Counted from the stretch's first letter, positions 44,761 through 53,826 are shown. The stretch: 64,000 bases of DNA from JANQQN01 sp964519665 (GCA_964519665.1 CAZFIV010000012.1:1-64000), one strand, 5' to 3'. Notes: a model not told the origin generated them from the letters alone. Program-made: numbers and translations.

Positions 44761-46122
44761 ATGACCGCCAAACGTCAAGCCCGTATTCTGATCGTCGATG
44801 ACGAGAAGTTGATCCGCTGGTCACTGCGTCAGCGGCTAGAGGAAGCCGGGCACACCGTCGTCGAAGCCGCCGACGGTCAACAAGCGCTGGACCGCTACGT
44901 CGAGGGTGTCGACCTCGTTCTCCTCGATTGGCTGCTGCCTGACGAGAACGGCATCGAGGTTTTCCGAAGAATGAGGGCCGCAGACCCCACGCCTCCGGTC
45001 ATCATGCTGACCGCCCACACCTCGGTCGCTCGGGCCGTGCAGGTCATCAAAGAGGGCATCTTCCACTACGCTGGCAAGCCTTTCGACCTCGACGAGGTGA
45101 TGCAGACGGTGCGGTCGGCGCTCGACTCGAGCGCTCAGCGCTTTGCCATCTCGCAGATTCGGGGCGAAGCGAACCTCGACCACGTCGTCGGCGAATCGCC
45201 GGTCATGCAGGAGCTCAAGGCACGGCTCCTCAAAATCGCGAAGAGCAGCGCCTCGGTGGTTCTTATTCAGGGTGAACGAGGCACCGGCAAGACGCTGGTC
45301 GCTCGCGCCATCCACGGGAGCAGCCCACGGTCGGGCGGCCCCGTTCATACGGTGCCTTGCAACCAAGTCCCCGAAGAAGAACTCGAACGAGAGCTGTTCG
45401 GCGAAGGCAGCAGCCAGGGCTACCTGGAACGCTGCGACGGGGGCACCTTGGTCATCGATGACTTCGCGGACATACCGCCCAGCGTTCAGGCTCGCCTGCT
45501 CCGGTATCTCGAGGACCGACGGTTTCGACGCATCAACGGTGGGGGCGACCGCACCTCGCAGGTCCGCATCATATTCACCACCTCGGCCGACCTGAGCGCG
45601 GCCATCGGGCGAAAGATTCTGCGCGAAGATCTGTACCGGAAAATCTCGCTGCTATCGGCCGAGCTGCCGCCGCTGCGCCACCGCGACGGAGATATCCCCC
45701 TGTTGACGCGTTGCTTCGTCGAGCACTTCTCCGTTCAGTTCGAACGCGCGGTGCGCGGGCCCACTGGCGAAGCGCTTCAGCTGCTGGAGAGCAACCCGTG
45801 GCTCGCGAACGTTCGAGAGCTGTACGACACGGTCGAACGGGCGGTTCTGCTGTGCGAAGGCGATATCCTGGAGGCGGATGCGTTCGAGCTGAACCGAAGC
45901 GGCTTGACCGCGGGACCGTCAAATCTGTTCAACCTGCCCCCGACCGGCGTTGACCTGCAAGACCTCGAACGGCGTCTGCTGATCCAAGCTCTCGAGCGAG
46001 CCAAGGGCAACCGAACGCGAGCCGGTCAGCTGTTGGGCATGAATCGTGACCAGGTCCGGTACCGCATCGAGAAGTTTAACCTAGAAGAGAAAAAGGCGTC
46101 CTCGCCTTCGCGCCAAAAGTGA
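44761..46122 (+). CDS. Response regulator with AAA+ sigma-54-type domain lacking GAFTGA
   Basis: A 453-aa NtrC-like protein; ATG 44761 has GGAGG 6 bases upstream. Receiver domain: ILIVDDEK, phospho-Asp56 in LVLLDWLLPDENG, and K in HYAGKPFD. AAA+ domain: Walker A GERGTGKT from residue 171 and Walker B TLVIDDF (Asp-Asp where Asp-Glu is usual). The C-terminal Fis-type HTH (ALERAKGNRTRAGQLLGMNRDQVRYRIEKF) is normal. The GAFTGA loop needed to contact sigma-54 is absent: ELFGEGSSQGYLERCDGG follows directly. So it may not open sigma-54 promoters and could act on sigma-70 RNA polymerase or as a DNA-binding switch. Overlaps the histidine kinase gene. Confidence 0.93.
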   Translation: MTAKRQARILIVDDEKLIRWSLRQRLEEAGHTVVEAADGQQALDRYVEGVDLVLLDWLLPDENGIEVFRRMRAADPTPPVIMLTAHTSVARAVQVIKEGIFHYAGKPFDLDEVMQTVRSALDSSAQRFAISQIRGEANLDHVVGESPVMQELKARLLKIAKSSASVVLIQGERGTGKTLVARAIHGSSPRSGGPVHTVPCNQVPEEELERELFGEGSSQGYLERCDGGTLVIDDFADIPPSVQARLLRYLEDRRFRRINGGGDRTSQVRIIFTTSADLSAAIGRKILREDLYRKISLLSAELPPLRHRDGDIPLLTRCFVEHFSVQFERAVRGPTGEALQLLESNPWLANVRELYDTVERAVLLCEGDILEADAFELNRSGLTAGPSNLFNLPPTGVDLQDLERRLLIQALERAKGNRTRAGQLLGMNRDQVRYRIEKFNLEEKKASSPSRQK

Positions 46123-47072
46123 GCCTCGCCGACCTCAGTCGGGCGCCCGTCGCCGCATTCTGCATCGACGAAAACGGGCGGATCATCGACGTCAACGCGG
46201 CTTTCGAATTCCACAGCGAGCAGGCGCGCGACGCGCTCGTAGGACGTCGACTCGACGACGTTCTGCTGCGCAGCGACGTCGGCGACCGAGCTTCGAACAC
46301 CCATCTGTCCGAAGACCTCAACCCTCCGACCAAGTCACCCGCCGGCGCCATCCAGCCGGAGCCCCGGACGCTGGGGGTGGGTCCCCGGGCCGGTCTCAAG
46401 CTCCGAACGGCCATCTGGCGCAGTGGCGCGAAAACCTTCGGCCTCGCCGAGCCGCTCGGCGTTCATGAAGACGCGGCCGCTGCGCTGACCGAGTTTGCGG
46501 TCGTGATCGCCCACGAGATCCGCAACCCGCTGGCGGGGATCGGTAGCGCCCTCGAAGTCATCTCGGACCGCCTCCCGCCCGGGGGCCCCGAGCGAGAAGT
46601 GATCGGCGAGATCCGAGGCCGCTTGCACCGCCTGAATCATCAGGTCGACGACCTGCTGTTGCTGGTCCGTCCGATTCATCCGCGCCCCCAATCCTGCGCC
46701 CTCGAGGCGCTGGTGGCGGCTGCCTATCGTCAAACCGGTTTGACCGAACCACCGCTCGGTCCTTCCGTGTCTTTGCGCGCCGACGACCGCCTGCTCGAAA
46801 CCGCCTTGGTGCGGGTTCTGCGATATGCAGGACACGGGCCTCCGCCGGTCTGCGTCGAGTGGACCACGACGGAAGACCGGGTCACCCTCTCCGTCTCGGG
46901 CGGTCGGTTCGCGGCGCCGAGCCGGGCCCAGAACCACCAACCCGCTGTGCTGCCCCAAGATGGACTCGAGCTGCCGGTCGCTCGGCGTATCGCCGAGGCG
47001 CACGGCGGCCACCTTAAACTCGTTTTGTCTCCGCCGGGCGTCGAGCTTCGGCTCGAGCTGCCCATCGGATGA
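46119..47072 (+). CDS. PAS-domain histidine kinase with degenerate ATP-binding domain
   Basis: A 317-aa cytosolic protein starting at GTG 46119, overlapping the regulator's stop by 4 bases. The PAS domain (PVAAFCIDENGRIIDVNAAFEFHS) is at the N-terminus. The HisKA dimer helix carries the phospho-His132 in VVIAHEIRNPLAGIGSALEVI. The HATPase part is short. The N-box Asn is replaced (ETALVRVLRYAG) and no DxGxG is visible; only IAEAHGGHLKL at the end is normal. It may be a phosphatase or dimerising pseudokinase for the adjacent receiver protein. Cognate pairing is inferred from overlap. Confidence 0.85.
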   Translation: MSLADLSRAPVAAFCIDENGRIIDVNAAFEFHSEQARDALVGRRLDDVLLRSDVGDRASNTHLSEDLNPPTKSPAGAIQPEPRTLGVGPRAGLKLRTAIWRSGAKTFGLAEPLGVHEDAAAALTEFAVVIAHEIRNPLAGIGSALEVISDRLPPGGPEREVIGEIRGRLHRLNHQVDDLLLLVRPIHPRPQSCALEALVAAAYRQTGLTEPPLGPSVSLRADDRLLETALVRVLRYAGHGPPPVCVEWTTTEDRVTLSVSGGRFAAPSRAQNHQPAVLPQDGLELPVARRIAEAHGGHLKLVLSPPGVELRLELPIG

Positions 47073-47107
47073 CCACGAGGTCCAGGTCGCACGCGCTTCG
47101 CGGCGAT

Positions 47108-48139
47108 CTACTGGGCGATCTCGCTGGGCGAAGCGACGAACCGGTGCTCCTTCAGCCCGAACTTGGCGACCCGATACCGCATCTGGTCGCGGTTCAGCCC
47201 CAACAGACGGGCGGCACGGGTTCGATTGCCTTGGGTCCGCTCGAGGGCCTGGATCACCAAGCGCCGCTCGAGGTCCCGCAGGTTCAGCCCGCTCGCCGGC
47301 AGCCGGAAGTCGGCCTCCTTCGACTGCCCCGAGAGGCCCGGAAAGTCTTCAACGCCGAGGGTGGCCTGCGTGCACAGCAAGACGGCGTGCTCGATGGCGT
47401 TCTTCAGCTCGCGCACATTGCCGGGCCAGCTGTGCAGCTCCAGCAGTTTGATCGCTTCCGGAGAGACACCCCGAACGTCCTTGCGGAACTCGCGATTGAA
47501 CATCCCCATGAAGTGGCTGACCAACAGTCGAACGTCGCCCTCGCGGTCCCTGAGGGGCGGCAGCTCGACCGGCAGGACTTCCAGACGGCGGTACAACTCC
47601 TCGTTGAAGTGGCCGTCCTGGACCGCTTTGTCGAGGTCGGTGGCCGTCGCCGCGATGATTCGAACGTTGACCGTCCGGACCGGCTCGTCGCCGTGGCGTC
47701 GCACGCAGCTGTCTTCGAGGAAGCGAAGCAGGCGAGCCTGCATCGCCAGCGACATGCTCGCAACCTCATCGAGGAACACGGTTCCCTGGTCGGCCAGCTC
47801 GAGGATGCCCTTCGCCGGTTCACCGTCTCCCCGGGCGAAAGAGCGACCGAAGAGCTCGGCCTCGAGCAGCCGCTCGGGCAGTGAAGCACAACTGATCGCC
47901 ACGAACGGATAGCTCGCGCGGTCGCTGTTGTAGTGGATCACTCGGGCCGCCAGATCCCGGCCGGTACCGGTTTCGCCCCGCAACAGCACGGTCGCGCAGC
48001 CGCTGCGCGCGACTTCGGCGAGGCGCAACTTCGCGTCGCGCATTACGCGAGACTCGCCGATCACCCGATCGATCTCGTGATTCTCGGTTACCGCACTGTG
48101 GTAAGCATCCAGCCCGTCATTCAGCGTCATTTCGGTCAT
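47108..48139 (-). CDS. AAA+ sigma-54-type regulator without input domain and without GAFTGA
   Basis: A 343-aa protein with only AAA+ and Fis-HTH parts. Walker A GETGTGRD, Walker B GTVFLDEV, Arg finger region RRLEVLPVELPPLRDRE, HTH LERTQGNRTRAARLLGLNRDQMRYRVAKF. The expected GAFTGA loop is replaced by ELFGRSFARGDGEPAKGILELAD. It resembles the response regulator at 44.8 kb in its HTH, so the two may bind related sites. ATG 48139 follows GGAG. Convergent with the histidine kinase. A small ORF overlaps its start by 4 bases. Confidence 0.9.
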   Translation of the reverse strand: MTEMTLNDGLDAYHSAVTENHEIDRVIGESRVMRDAKLRLAEVARSGCATVLLRGETGTGRDLAARVIHYNSDRASYPFVAISCASLPERLLEAELFGRSFARGDGEPAKGILELADQGTVFLDEVASMSLAMQARLLRFLEDSCVRRHGDEPVRTVNVRIIAATATDLDKAVQDGHFNEELYRRLEVLPVELPPLRDREGDVRLLVSHFMGMFNREFRKDVRGVSPEAIKLLELHSWPGNVRELKNAIEHAVLLCTQATLGVEDFPGLSGQSKEADFRLPASGLNLRDLERRLVIQALERTQGNRTRAARLLGLNRDQMRYRVAKFGLKEHRFVASPSEIAQ

Positions 48140-48297
48140 TTCCGCTCCGCTCCTCGGGGCTGCGAGAGCCCCCCCTTGATGTCTTCAAGCCGGGCGTAAG
48201 ACTTCGCCAAGCTCAGATCCTGGGCGCCCTCGACCATCCAGCGTAGGTCTTCCTTGCAACGCTGGCCCAAAAGCCAAAAAAGATGGGACCCAGTCAC
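48136..48297 (-). CDS. Possible small protein coupled to the AAA+ regulator
   Basis: A 53-aa ORF from GTG 48297 (MTGSHLFWLLGQRCKEDLRW... ending RSPEERK). Its stop overlaps the start of the regulator (ATGA), the arrangement of coupled genes in this genome. The frame extends back without start codons to just after the MerR-family gene's stop. Composition is amphipathic helix plus charged tail. It may instead be only a leader. No homologue recognised. Confidence 0.4.
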   Translation of the reverse strand: MTGSHLFWLLGQRCKEDLRWMVEGAQDLSLAKSYARLEDIKGGLSQPRGAERK

Positions 48298-48375
48298 CGG
48301 GTGAAAGCTCTCGGCAGATTCGCGAACAGCTTTATGGGGTAGGTGAAGAATGCGAGAGAGTCTCGGTTTGAATCT

Positions 48376-49311
48376 CTAGATAAAACCCTTAGAAGCGTCA
48401 AAAAAACGTTCAAAATCGTAGAAAAATACGTCGGCGGAGACCATTTGGGGGAGGTTATGACCGGGTTTCAACCCATACCAAACTTGGACGGGGGGCCTCA
48501 GCCGCAGAGTCATTGCATCGAACTGATCCACCTCCTCGGGCGGAAGTTCGCGCGCGATCGTCACTACCAAGACGTGGGCTCTACTCATGCGAACGGCCCA
48601 CTCGATCTCGTCGAGCGGGAGCCCGCTTCCCAGATAGACCAGATCTTTTCCCTGCCCCGATGCGAGGAGGGCGGGCACCAGCAGCCGCTGCTCGTGGCGA
48701 TGCTCGTCGGTAGTCGCAAAAACCAATCGCGGCGCCCCCACCGGCGGTGGAGCGAGGCGAAGCAGCGCCATCAAGACCGCGCGAAGATGCCCGGTGAGAA
48801 TCCGCTCGTGAACCGACCCCGGGCGCAGACTGCCCCATCGATCCGTCACCTCTCGCACCAGCGGCACCACGACCTCGAACACGAACGTCTGCCGGTCGAG
48901 AAACGTCGCCCCCCGCATCAGGATGTCGAATGCGCGCCGGCAATCCAGTCGCGCCGCGGCCGCCAAGTAAGCCTGCCGGAGCTCCCCAAATCCCGCCCCG
49001 GGCGCATCCTCGGGACGCGGAATGCTCTGCAGTGAAAACTCCGGACGGTCGACCAGGCGCTCGAGCTCGCTCAGCGCGAGCGGGGCAATACTCCGAATCG
49101 AATGCCCGCCCTCGGTCGCTTCCCGAAGCAGCACCAAGCGACGAACCTCGTCCGCAGTGAACCGCCGCGTATTGCCGGAGCTGCGCGATGGCGTCACCGC
49201 GCCGTGTCGACGTTCCCAGGCTCGGATGGTATCTGCGCTCAGGCCGGTCAGACGGGTCACCATCCGCATGGGATACAGTCCAGGCGACTCTTCGGGATGA
49301 CGGTTGTGCAT
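48376..49311 (-). CDS. CarA/CarH-like MerR-family regulator with cobalamin-binding domain
   Basis: A 311-aa protein; the ATG at 49311 overlaps the preceding stop (TGATG). The N-terminal MerR HTH is YPMRMVTRLTGLSADTIRAWERRHGAV. The middle helical bundle carries DRWGSLRPGSVHERIL, the position of the W-x9-EH motif, here with Glu kept but His replaced by Arg. The C-terminal B12-binding Rossmann fold has FATTDEHRHEQRLLVPALLASGQGKDLVYLGSGLP, with a His at the lower-ligand position but the following Gly lost. CarA/CarH proteins repress carotenoid genes in the dark and release DNA in light. Position beside the crt genes supports that role; cobalamin binding is less certain. Confidence 0.85.
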   Translation of the reverse strand: MHNRHPEESPGLYPMRMVTRLTGLSADTIRAWERRHGAVTPSRSSGNTRRFTADEVRRLVLLREATEGGHSIRSIAPLALSELERLVDRPEFSLQSIPRPEDAPGAGFGELRQAYLAAAARLDCRRAFDILMRGATFLDRQTFVFEVVVPLVREVTDRWGSLRPGSVHERILTGHLRAVLMALLRLAPPPVGAPRLVFATTDEHRHEQRLLVPALLASGQGKDLVYLGSGLPLDEIEWAVRMSRAHVLVVTIARELPPEEVDQFDAMTLRLRPPVQVWYGLKPGHNLPQMVSADVFFYDFERFFDASKGFI

Positions 49312-50156
49312 CACCTGGCCGTCGATTCCATCCCGCGTAAGCCATCGCCGAAGACGACCGAGGCTACGTCGTCGCTCGCCTCGTGCACCGGAAGGTGACC
49401 CGCCGCCGGCAAAAACCGCAGCGGCGCACTCGGCCACCGCGTCCGACGCCACCAGTCGACGCTATTCTTGACCGACTGAAACGTTCGATCTCCGACCAAG
49501 AACTCGCCGAGCGGGTCGAGCTTCTCGTACCCTCGGAGATGCAGGCCAGGGTCGCACAGCGCCTTCAGATAGCCGAGGGCGCGGTCGTGATCGGCGTTTT
49601 GAAAGTGTTCGGTCAGGCTGGTATCGTCGGCGCGACGTCCCGCGAGCCCGAGATTGGTCATCCAGCGACCGACCGGGTTGGCGAACGCGCTCAAGTAGCA
49701 GAGCCGACCGAACCAGCCCCAGCAAAACAGCCGAAAGAACCACGGCGCGGTCATGAACGGATCGATCATCACGATCCGGGCGACCCGCGGCTCCAGCATG
49801 ATCCCGAGCTCCATGCCCACCACGGCGCCGCTGCAACTGCCCACGATGATCAACTCATCGAGCTCCAGCCGCTCGATGACCTCGGCGATCGGCTCTGCCA
49901 GCGACCGAACGTTCCACTCGGGTGGCGGGGGGCTTTTGCCAAAACCCGGCTGGTCGAAGCTTACCAGCGTGAAAGCGTTCGGCATCCGTTCGACGAGCGG
50001 CTCGAAGGAGCGATGGTCACCGCTCCATCCGTGTAGACCGACGATGGTGCGGGGGCCGTCCCCGTACCGCTGCCAAAACGCTCGATCGGACGCCAGCGGT
50101 CCTTCGGCGAGGGCGGCTCGAGCCCCCTGCTCTACCAACCTCGCCGTCAAAGACAT
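49311..50156 (-). CDS. Alpha/beta-fold hydrolase of the carotenoid operon
   Basis: A 281-aa protein from ATG 50156. Core: IVGLHGWSGDHRSFEPLV (oxyanion region), nucleophile elbow VGSCSGAVVG, VMIDPFMTAPWF and a catalytic His in AAGHLPVHE. Overlaps crtB by 10 bases and the MerR-type regulator by 1 base, so it is co-translated with both. Carotenoid clusters rarely need a hydrolase. Possible roles are de-esterifying or transferring the acyl group of a carotenoid glycoside ester, or turnover of a precursor. Function not proven. Confidence 0.82.
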   Translation of the reverse strand: MSLTARLVEQGARAALAEGPLASDRAFWQRYGDGPRTIVGLHGWSGDHRSFEPLVERMPNAFTLVSFDQPGFGKSPPPPEWNVRSLAEPIAEVIERLELDELIIVGSCSGAVVGMELGIMLEPRVARIVMIDPFMTAPWFFRLFCWGWFGRLCYLSAFANPVGRWMTNLGLAGRRADDTSLTEHFQNADHDRALGYLKALCDPGLHLRGYEKLDPLGEFLVGDRTFQSVKNSVDWWRRTRWPSAPLRFLPAAGHLPVHEASDDVASVVFGDGLRGMESTAR

Positions 50157-51139
50157 ACCGACTCCAGGCCCTCGGTGGCGACCGGCGCGCGCAGCTGTCG
50201 CGCCCCCGGGTTGCTTCCGGGTAGGTCTTGGAGCGCCACATGCAGGCTGGGGTCGTGTTGGACCGGCCGGCTCCAGCCGCTGATCCGAGGTCCCAAAAAC
50301 GCCCCGATCGCCTTCGTCGCGACCCAGGTCTTGCCTAACGTCCCCACCACGGTCCGACCGGCCCACGCGTCCCCATCATTTGTCCGGAGTTTGTGCCCGA
50401 TCGCTCGATAGACTCGTGACGCGACCGTGATGGCGAGGCGAGGACCAAACGGGATGTACCGCATGCCGCCGTCGGCACTCGCGTAATACGTGTCGGCCCA
50501 GTCGACCATGGTGGTGACGACCCGGGCCAGCGCCCGGCGGTCGACCGTGCCCAAAAGCAGATCGTTCTGATCGATGCCCGCCGCGAATAACCGAGCGGCC
50601 GGAAGATAGACCCGACCCAGCCCCGCATCCTCCCGCACGTCGCGACAGATATTGGTCAGCTGCATCGCAACGCCGAGGTCGACGGCAAAGGGAAGCGCCG
50701 CGCCGTCGCGGACCCCGAGGACCCCACACATCATCAAACCTACGGTGGATGCGACCCGATAGCAGTACCGCAGCAGCTCTCGGTCATCAGCGACGCGAAC
50801 CTCGGCCAGGTCGCTCCGCACGCCGTCGATCAAGTTTTGGGCGTGCCGGAGGTCGACCTGACGGCGCTCGGCCATCGCGAGGAAGTAACCCATGAACCGG
50901 GTTGCCGCTCGGCGTCCCCACAGCTCGTCTTCGATCGTCCCCAGCGAAGCCTGCGCGACCTCGACCGACGGCGCCTCGTCGGCGGCGTCGTCGACCATCC
51001 GACAGAACGCGTACAGAACCGCGGCGTCGGTCCGCTGATGGGACGCCAGGAATTTCGACGCCATGTTGAAGGACCGAGAACCGGCCGCCAGCGCCTCACG
51101 ACTGACAGTGGCCATCTGGCGGTCTGCAGCTACGGTCAT
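50147..51139 (-). CDS. crtB: Phytoene synthase
   Basis: A 330-aa prenyl-condensing enzyme joining two geranylgeranyl diphosphates to 15-cis-phytoene. First Asp-rich motif: YAFCRMVDDAADE. Second: AMQLTNICRDVREDAGLGRVYLP. YRVASTVGLMM is also conserved. ATG 51139 has AAAGG upstream. Preceded by crtI with 12 bases between, followed by the hydrolase. Confidence 0.95.
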   Translation of the reverse strand: MTVAADRQMATVSREALAAGSRSFNMASKFLASHQRTDAAVLYAFCRMVDDAADEAPSVEVAQASLGTIEDELWGRRAATRFMGYFLAMAERRQVDLRHAQNLIDGVRSDLAEVRVADDRELLRYCYRVASTVGLMMCGVLGVRDGAALPFAVDLGVAMQLTNICRDVREDAGLGRVYLPAARLFAAGIDQNDLLLGTVDRRALARVVTTMVDWADTYYASADGGMRYIPFGPRLAITVASRVYRAIGHKLRTNDGDAWAGRTVVGTLGKTWVATKAIGAFLGPRISGWSRPVQHDPSLHVALQDLPGSNPGARQLRAPVATEGLESVCL

Positions 51140-51151
51140 CGTCAGGACCTT

Positions 51152-52684
51152 TCAGCCGGCGCGCCGAATCGGATGGGGCACCGGGACGAACTCCGACTCG
51201 CTGGGTCGGGGCACTTGCTTTTCCATCACCTTCGCGGTGCTCAGAACGCCGGGCACGCCCGCCCCAGGGTGAGAGCTCGCGCCCACGAAATACAGCCCTG
51301 ACACGTCTTCCGAGCGGTTGTGGTAGCGGAACCAAGCCGACTGTGTGAGCACCGGCTCGATTCCAAACGCAGCGCCTTTGTAGCTACGGAGATCTTCCCG
51401 GAAATACTTCGGCGTCACGTACTTCATCGACACGATGTTCTCACGCAGCCCTGGAACACAACGCTCTTCGAGACCCTGAAGAATTCGCTCGAGGTACTCG
51501 TCGCCGATCTCATCCCAGTCGATACCACTTCCATCATTGGGCACCGGCGACAGGACGTAGAAGTTTTCGTGCCCCGGCGGCGCCAAGCTCGGATCGGTAC
51601 GCGTCGGCGCGTGCATGTAGAGCGAGAAGTCTTCGGCGAGCACTTTGCGGTCGAAGATATCGGTGAGCAGACCCTTGTACCGAGGCCCCAAGACGATCGT
51701 GTGGTGTTTGAGCTCCGGGTATGTCTTTTTCGTTCCGAAGTAGGCCACGAAAAGACTCATCGACTGGCGTTTACGTGCGACTGCCCGATCGGTATTCGTG
51801 CGCCGGAACTTCTTGTCGATCATGCGGGTATAGACCGTCGAAGGATCCGCGTTGCTGACGATGAACTTACAAGGGATTCGTTCGCCGCTCTCGAGCTTCA
51901 CGGCCGTGGCCCGCTTGTTCCCGTCGACCTCGATTTCGGCCACCGGCGCGTTCAGACGTACCGGCACTTCGATCTCCTCGAGCAAACGCACGAGCCCGTG
52001 AACGATGGCCGTGGTGCCTCCCTTGGCGAAGTGCACCCCCCATTCTCGTTCTAGCCAGTGAATCAGCGTGTAGATCGAGGTCACCTTGAATGGGTTGCCG
52101 CCCACCAGCAGCGGCTGAAAAGTGAAGACTTGACGCAGCCGCTCGTCCCGGATGTGCCGAGCCACGAAGCTGTACACCGACCGATAGGACTCGAGGCGCA
52201 TCAGGTCCGGAATGACCTTCAGCATGTCCATCAATCGGTCGAAGGGCACGTCGGCCAGCTGAACGTAACCCACGTCGAAGATGGCCTTCATCTTCTTGAC
52301 CATCCGCTGATAGTTGTCGACGTCGGGCGGGTTGAACTCGCGAATTCGCTCGATCAGACGCTCGCTGTCGCCGACATAGTCGAACACCGAGCCATCATGA
52401 AAATCGATGCGGTAGAAAGGGTCGACGGGAACGAGCTCGAAGTAGTCACGCATGTCGCGACCCACCAGCTCGAAAAGCTCTCGTAGCAGGTACGGGGCGG
52501 TGATGACGGTCGGCCCCGCGTCGAAAGAGAAGCCGTCTTGCAAGAAGACTCCGGCCCGGCCGCCAGGCTGGTCCCGGGCCTCCAAAACGAGGGTCTTGTG
52601 TCCCATGGCTCGCAGACGGACCGCCGACGCGAGGCCGCCGAATCCCGAGCCGATGACGATTACCGGATGTTCCGAAGTACTCAT
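51152..52684 (-). CDS. crtI: Phytoene desaturase
   Basis: A 510-aa FAD enzyme of the CrtI family. N-terminal dinucleotide fold IVIGSGFGGLASAVRLRAMG...LEARDQPGGRAG, FDAGPTVITAP, and the C-terminal family block YFVGASSHPGAGVPGVL. Introduces the double bonds that turn phytoene into lycopene (or neurosporene). Only one CrtI-type gene sits in this operon; a second, CrtD-type desaturase is on the other strand at 57.5 kb. Confidence 0.95.
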   Translation of the reverse strand: MSTSEHPVIVIGSGFGGLASAVRLRAMGHKTLVLEARDQPGGRAGVFLQDGFSFDAGPTVITAPYLLRELFELVGRDMRDYFELVPVDPFYRIDFHDGSVFDYVGDSERLIERIREFNPPDVDNYQRMVKKMKAIFDVGYVQLADVPFDRLMDMLKVIPDLMRLESYRSVYSFVARHIRDERLRQVFTFQPLLVGGNPFKVTSIYTLIHWLEREWGVHFAKGGTTAIVHGLVRLLEEIEVPVRLNAPVAEIEVDGNKRATAVKLESGERIPCKFIVSNADPSTVYTRMIDKKFRRTNTDRAVARKRQSMSLFVAYFGTKKTYPELKHHTIVLGPRYKGLLTDIFDRKVLAEDFSLYMHAPTRTDPSLAPPGHENFYVLSPVPNDGSGIDWDEIGDEYLERILQGLEERCVPGLRENIVSMKYVTPKYFREDLRSYKGAAFGIEPVLTQSAWFRYHNRSEDVSGLYFVGASSHPGAGVPGVLSTAKVMEKQVPRPSESEFVPVPHPIRRAG

Positions 52685-52696
52685 GATATCTCCGCG

Positions 52697-53791
52697 CTAA
52701 AGCAAGTGCTGAATGGCCTTTAAAGACATGGCCACCAATTGCAAGGCAACCTGCTGAAGGCGAGGCTCTTCGAGCAAGATCGGCGCGGCCGTAATCTCCG
52801 CTTCGACCGAGTGGATCCGATCGATGACCGCGTCGAGCGCGCCTCGGTCCCGGAAGCGGTCGACCGCCGCGTCGACGTCCGCAACCGTGGTTTCGTCACG
52901 GGGCTTGGCCAGAATACCGATGAGCCAATCCTTATCATTTGGATGAAGCCGCAAGTGTTCGGCGACCAGCGCGGTCACCGCGCCTTCGCGAATGTCGCCG
53001 CCCTTCTCGGCGCGCCCCTTGTCGCCGTACAGGTCGACGACGTCGTCCTGGATCTGAAACAACAGACCGAGACGTTTGAAGCAGTTCGAGAGCGCCTCCG
53101 CCCGTTCGGGGTCGCGGCCGGCGAGCAACGCTGCGCCGTGCACCGGCAGCGCCATCAAGGCCGACGTCTTGCCGGTCGCCGCTTCGGCGTAGGAGTCCCA
53201 GTCCCACCGCCCCGAGTGGAGAAGACACATCTCGAGCGATTGACCGCGGACCGTCTGTTCTGCGCGGCGGGCGATGGCTCGAGACAGCTGCCAACGCACC
53301 TCACCGGTGACCGGTACGTGCTCCAGGGCGATGAACGGGAGCATCAGAAGAAGGTCACCGGCGTTGATGGCCTGGGCTTGTCCGTGCCGCACCCACACGG
53401 CGAACCGGCCCCGGCGGACTGGATCGCCGTCTTGGAGGTCATCGTGAACGAGGGTTGCGTTGTGCAGAAGCTCGCAGGCGGCCGCCCACGGGATACCGGC
53501 GTCGGCCGGACCGCCGAGCGCCTCGAGCGACGCCAATGCCAGACGAGCCCGCAGCCGTTTGCCCCCCGTGAATAAGTGCTCTTGCACAATCGCGCCGAGG
53601 CGCTCGAAGCTGCGCCCTGCGGCCAGCTTCAGCATCAGTGCCTTGACCGCCTCGAGCGGCTCTTCCTCCGCCCGCGACAAATCCACGGAGACTGCGTCCC
53701 GATTCGAAGCCGCGGCTTCGATGTCGGGCCCGATCTCGATGGGTAGTCGAGATCGGAGCGCAGCCGACCGCTTGTGAGTTTCTTCCGGCAT
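52697..53791 (-). CDS. crtE: Geranylgeranyl diphosphate synthase
   Basis: About 364 aa from ATG 53791 (MPEETHKRSAALRSRL); an in-frame upstream ATG at 53842 exists. First Asp-rich motif LVHDDLQDGDPVRRGR, second LLFQIQDDVVDLYGDKG, and KRLRARLALASLEALGG in between. Supplies C20 diphosphate to CrtB. A promoter-like TTGACA box lies directly upstream. Stops 12 bases before crtI. Confidence 0.93.
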   Translation of the reverse strand: MPEETHKRSAALRSRLPIEIGPDIEAAASNRDAVSVDLSRAEEEPLEAVKALMLKLAAGRSFERLGAIVQEHLFTGGKRLRARLALASLEALGGPADAGIPWAAACELLHNATLVHDDLQDGDPVRRGRFAVWVRHGQAQAINAGDLLLMLPFIALEHVPVTGEVRWQLSRAIARRAEQTVRGQSLEMCLLHSGRWDWDSYAEAATGKTSALMALPVHGAALLAGRDPERAEALSNCFKRLGLLFQIQDDVVDLYGDKGRAEKGGDIREGAVTALVAEHLRLHPNDKDWLIGILAKPRDETTVADVDAAVDRFRDRGALDAVIDRIHSVEAEITAAPILLEEPRLQQVALQLVAMSLKAIQHLL

Positions 53792-53797
53792 GACGGT

Positions 53798-53826
53798 CCG
53801 ATATGGACGCACAATGACTGTGTCAA
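53798..53826 (-). promoter_or_regulatory. Candidate sigma-70 promoter for crtE-crtI-crtB
   Basis: On the minus strand TTGACA (53821-53826) is followed after 17 bases by TATCGG (53798-53803). The -35 box is perfect and the -10 weak. Transcription would start within a few bases of the crtE ATG, giving an almost leaderless message. A weak -10 suits a regulated promoter. Confidence 0.3.
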
